Source: Ischnura elegans
Lineage: Eukaryota > Arthropoda > Insecta > Odonata > Coenagrionidae
Assembly (NCBI RefSeq): GCF_921293095.1
Contig: NC_060246.1
Coordinates: 14,898,001 to 14,962,000, forward strand
DNA: 64,000 nt
Direction: 5' to 3'
Part shown: piece after piece, positions 63,961-64,000 of the stretch
Numbering within the stretch: the first letter of the stretch is position 1
How the letters are laid out: each line of letters opens with the position of its first letter
The notes under the pieces: model-generated
What the model saw: only the letters and a program-made list of their open reading frames with translations
Database searches by the model: none
What the model was told of the DNA's origin: nothing
Position numbers and translations under genes: made by a program

Positions 63961-64000
63961 TTCCTTTGGCAATTGTACCGAGGCTTATGGTACTAGATGT

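Overview
This is animal nuclear DNA, most likely from an insect or other arthropod with a large, transposon-rich genome. Genes are split by GT-AG introns, and intron and intergenic DNA is packed with LINE fragments, tRNA-derived SINEs, MITEs and DNA transposons. The protein families recognised (GET4, SHMT, AIMP3/EEF1E1) are conserved animal genes. I cannot name the species.

Three host genes can be read from start to stop. GET4 lies on the + strand (8 exons, 5803-10208). Serine hydroxymethyltransferase lies on the - strand (8 coding exons, 46855 down to 22551). The multisynthetase-complex factor AIMP3/EEF1E1 lies on the - strand (4 exons, 58671 down to 52899). They are housekeeping genes with unrelated roles: tail-anchored protein targeting, one-carbon metabolism, and tRNA-synthetase scaffolding. 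Nothing suggests that they act together. A DUF4806-domain gene (- strand, about 61520-60376) lies inside a 2.0-kb element with inverted ends. Two further exon candidates (5069-5117 and 62465-62643, both - strand) are weak.

Layout: 1-5.1 kb holds MITEs with no recognised gene. 5.8-10.6 kb is GET4. 10.6-22.5 kb is intergenic, with LINE fragments on both strands, SINE pairs and MITEs. 22.5-46.9 kb is SHMT, whose long introns hold a hAT element with a perfect 8-bp target duplication, a dead piggyBac copy, several foldback elements and a piggyBac element that looks whole (584-codon ORF, matching ends, TTAA on both sides). 47-52.7 kb is intergenic, with SINE palindromes. 52.7-58.7 kb is AIMP3, whose third intron holds a 2.6-kb foldback element with inverted repeats of about 650 bp. 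59.8-61.8 kb is the DUF4806 element. 62-64 kb holds a possible terminal exon and SINEs.

The most unusual items are the spliced DUF4806 gene enclosed by CCCAGTAAACAC ends; the intact piggyBac with three palindromes about 45 bp apart at its left end; the foldback element carrying a tRNA-like segment in both arms; and a 141-bp self-complementary insert with an A-rich end and 14-bp flanking direct repeats inside the dead piggyBac. No LTR element, viral copy, CRISPR array or rRNA gene was recognised.
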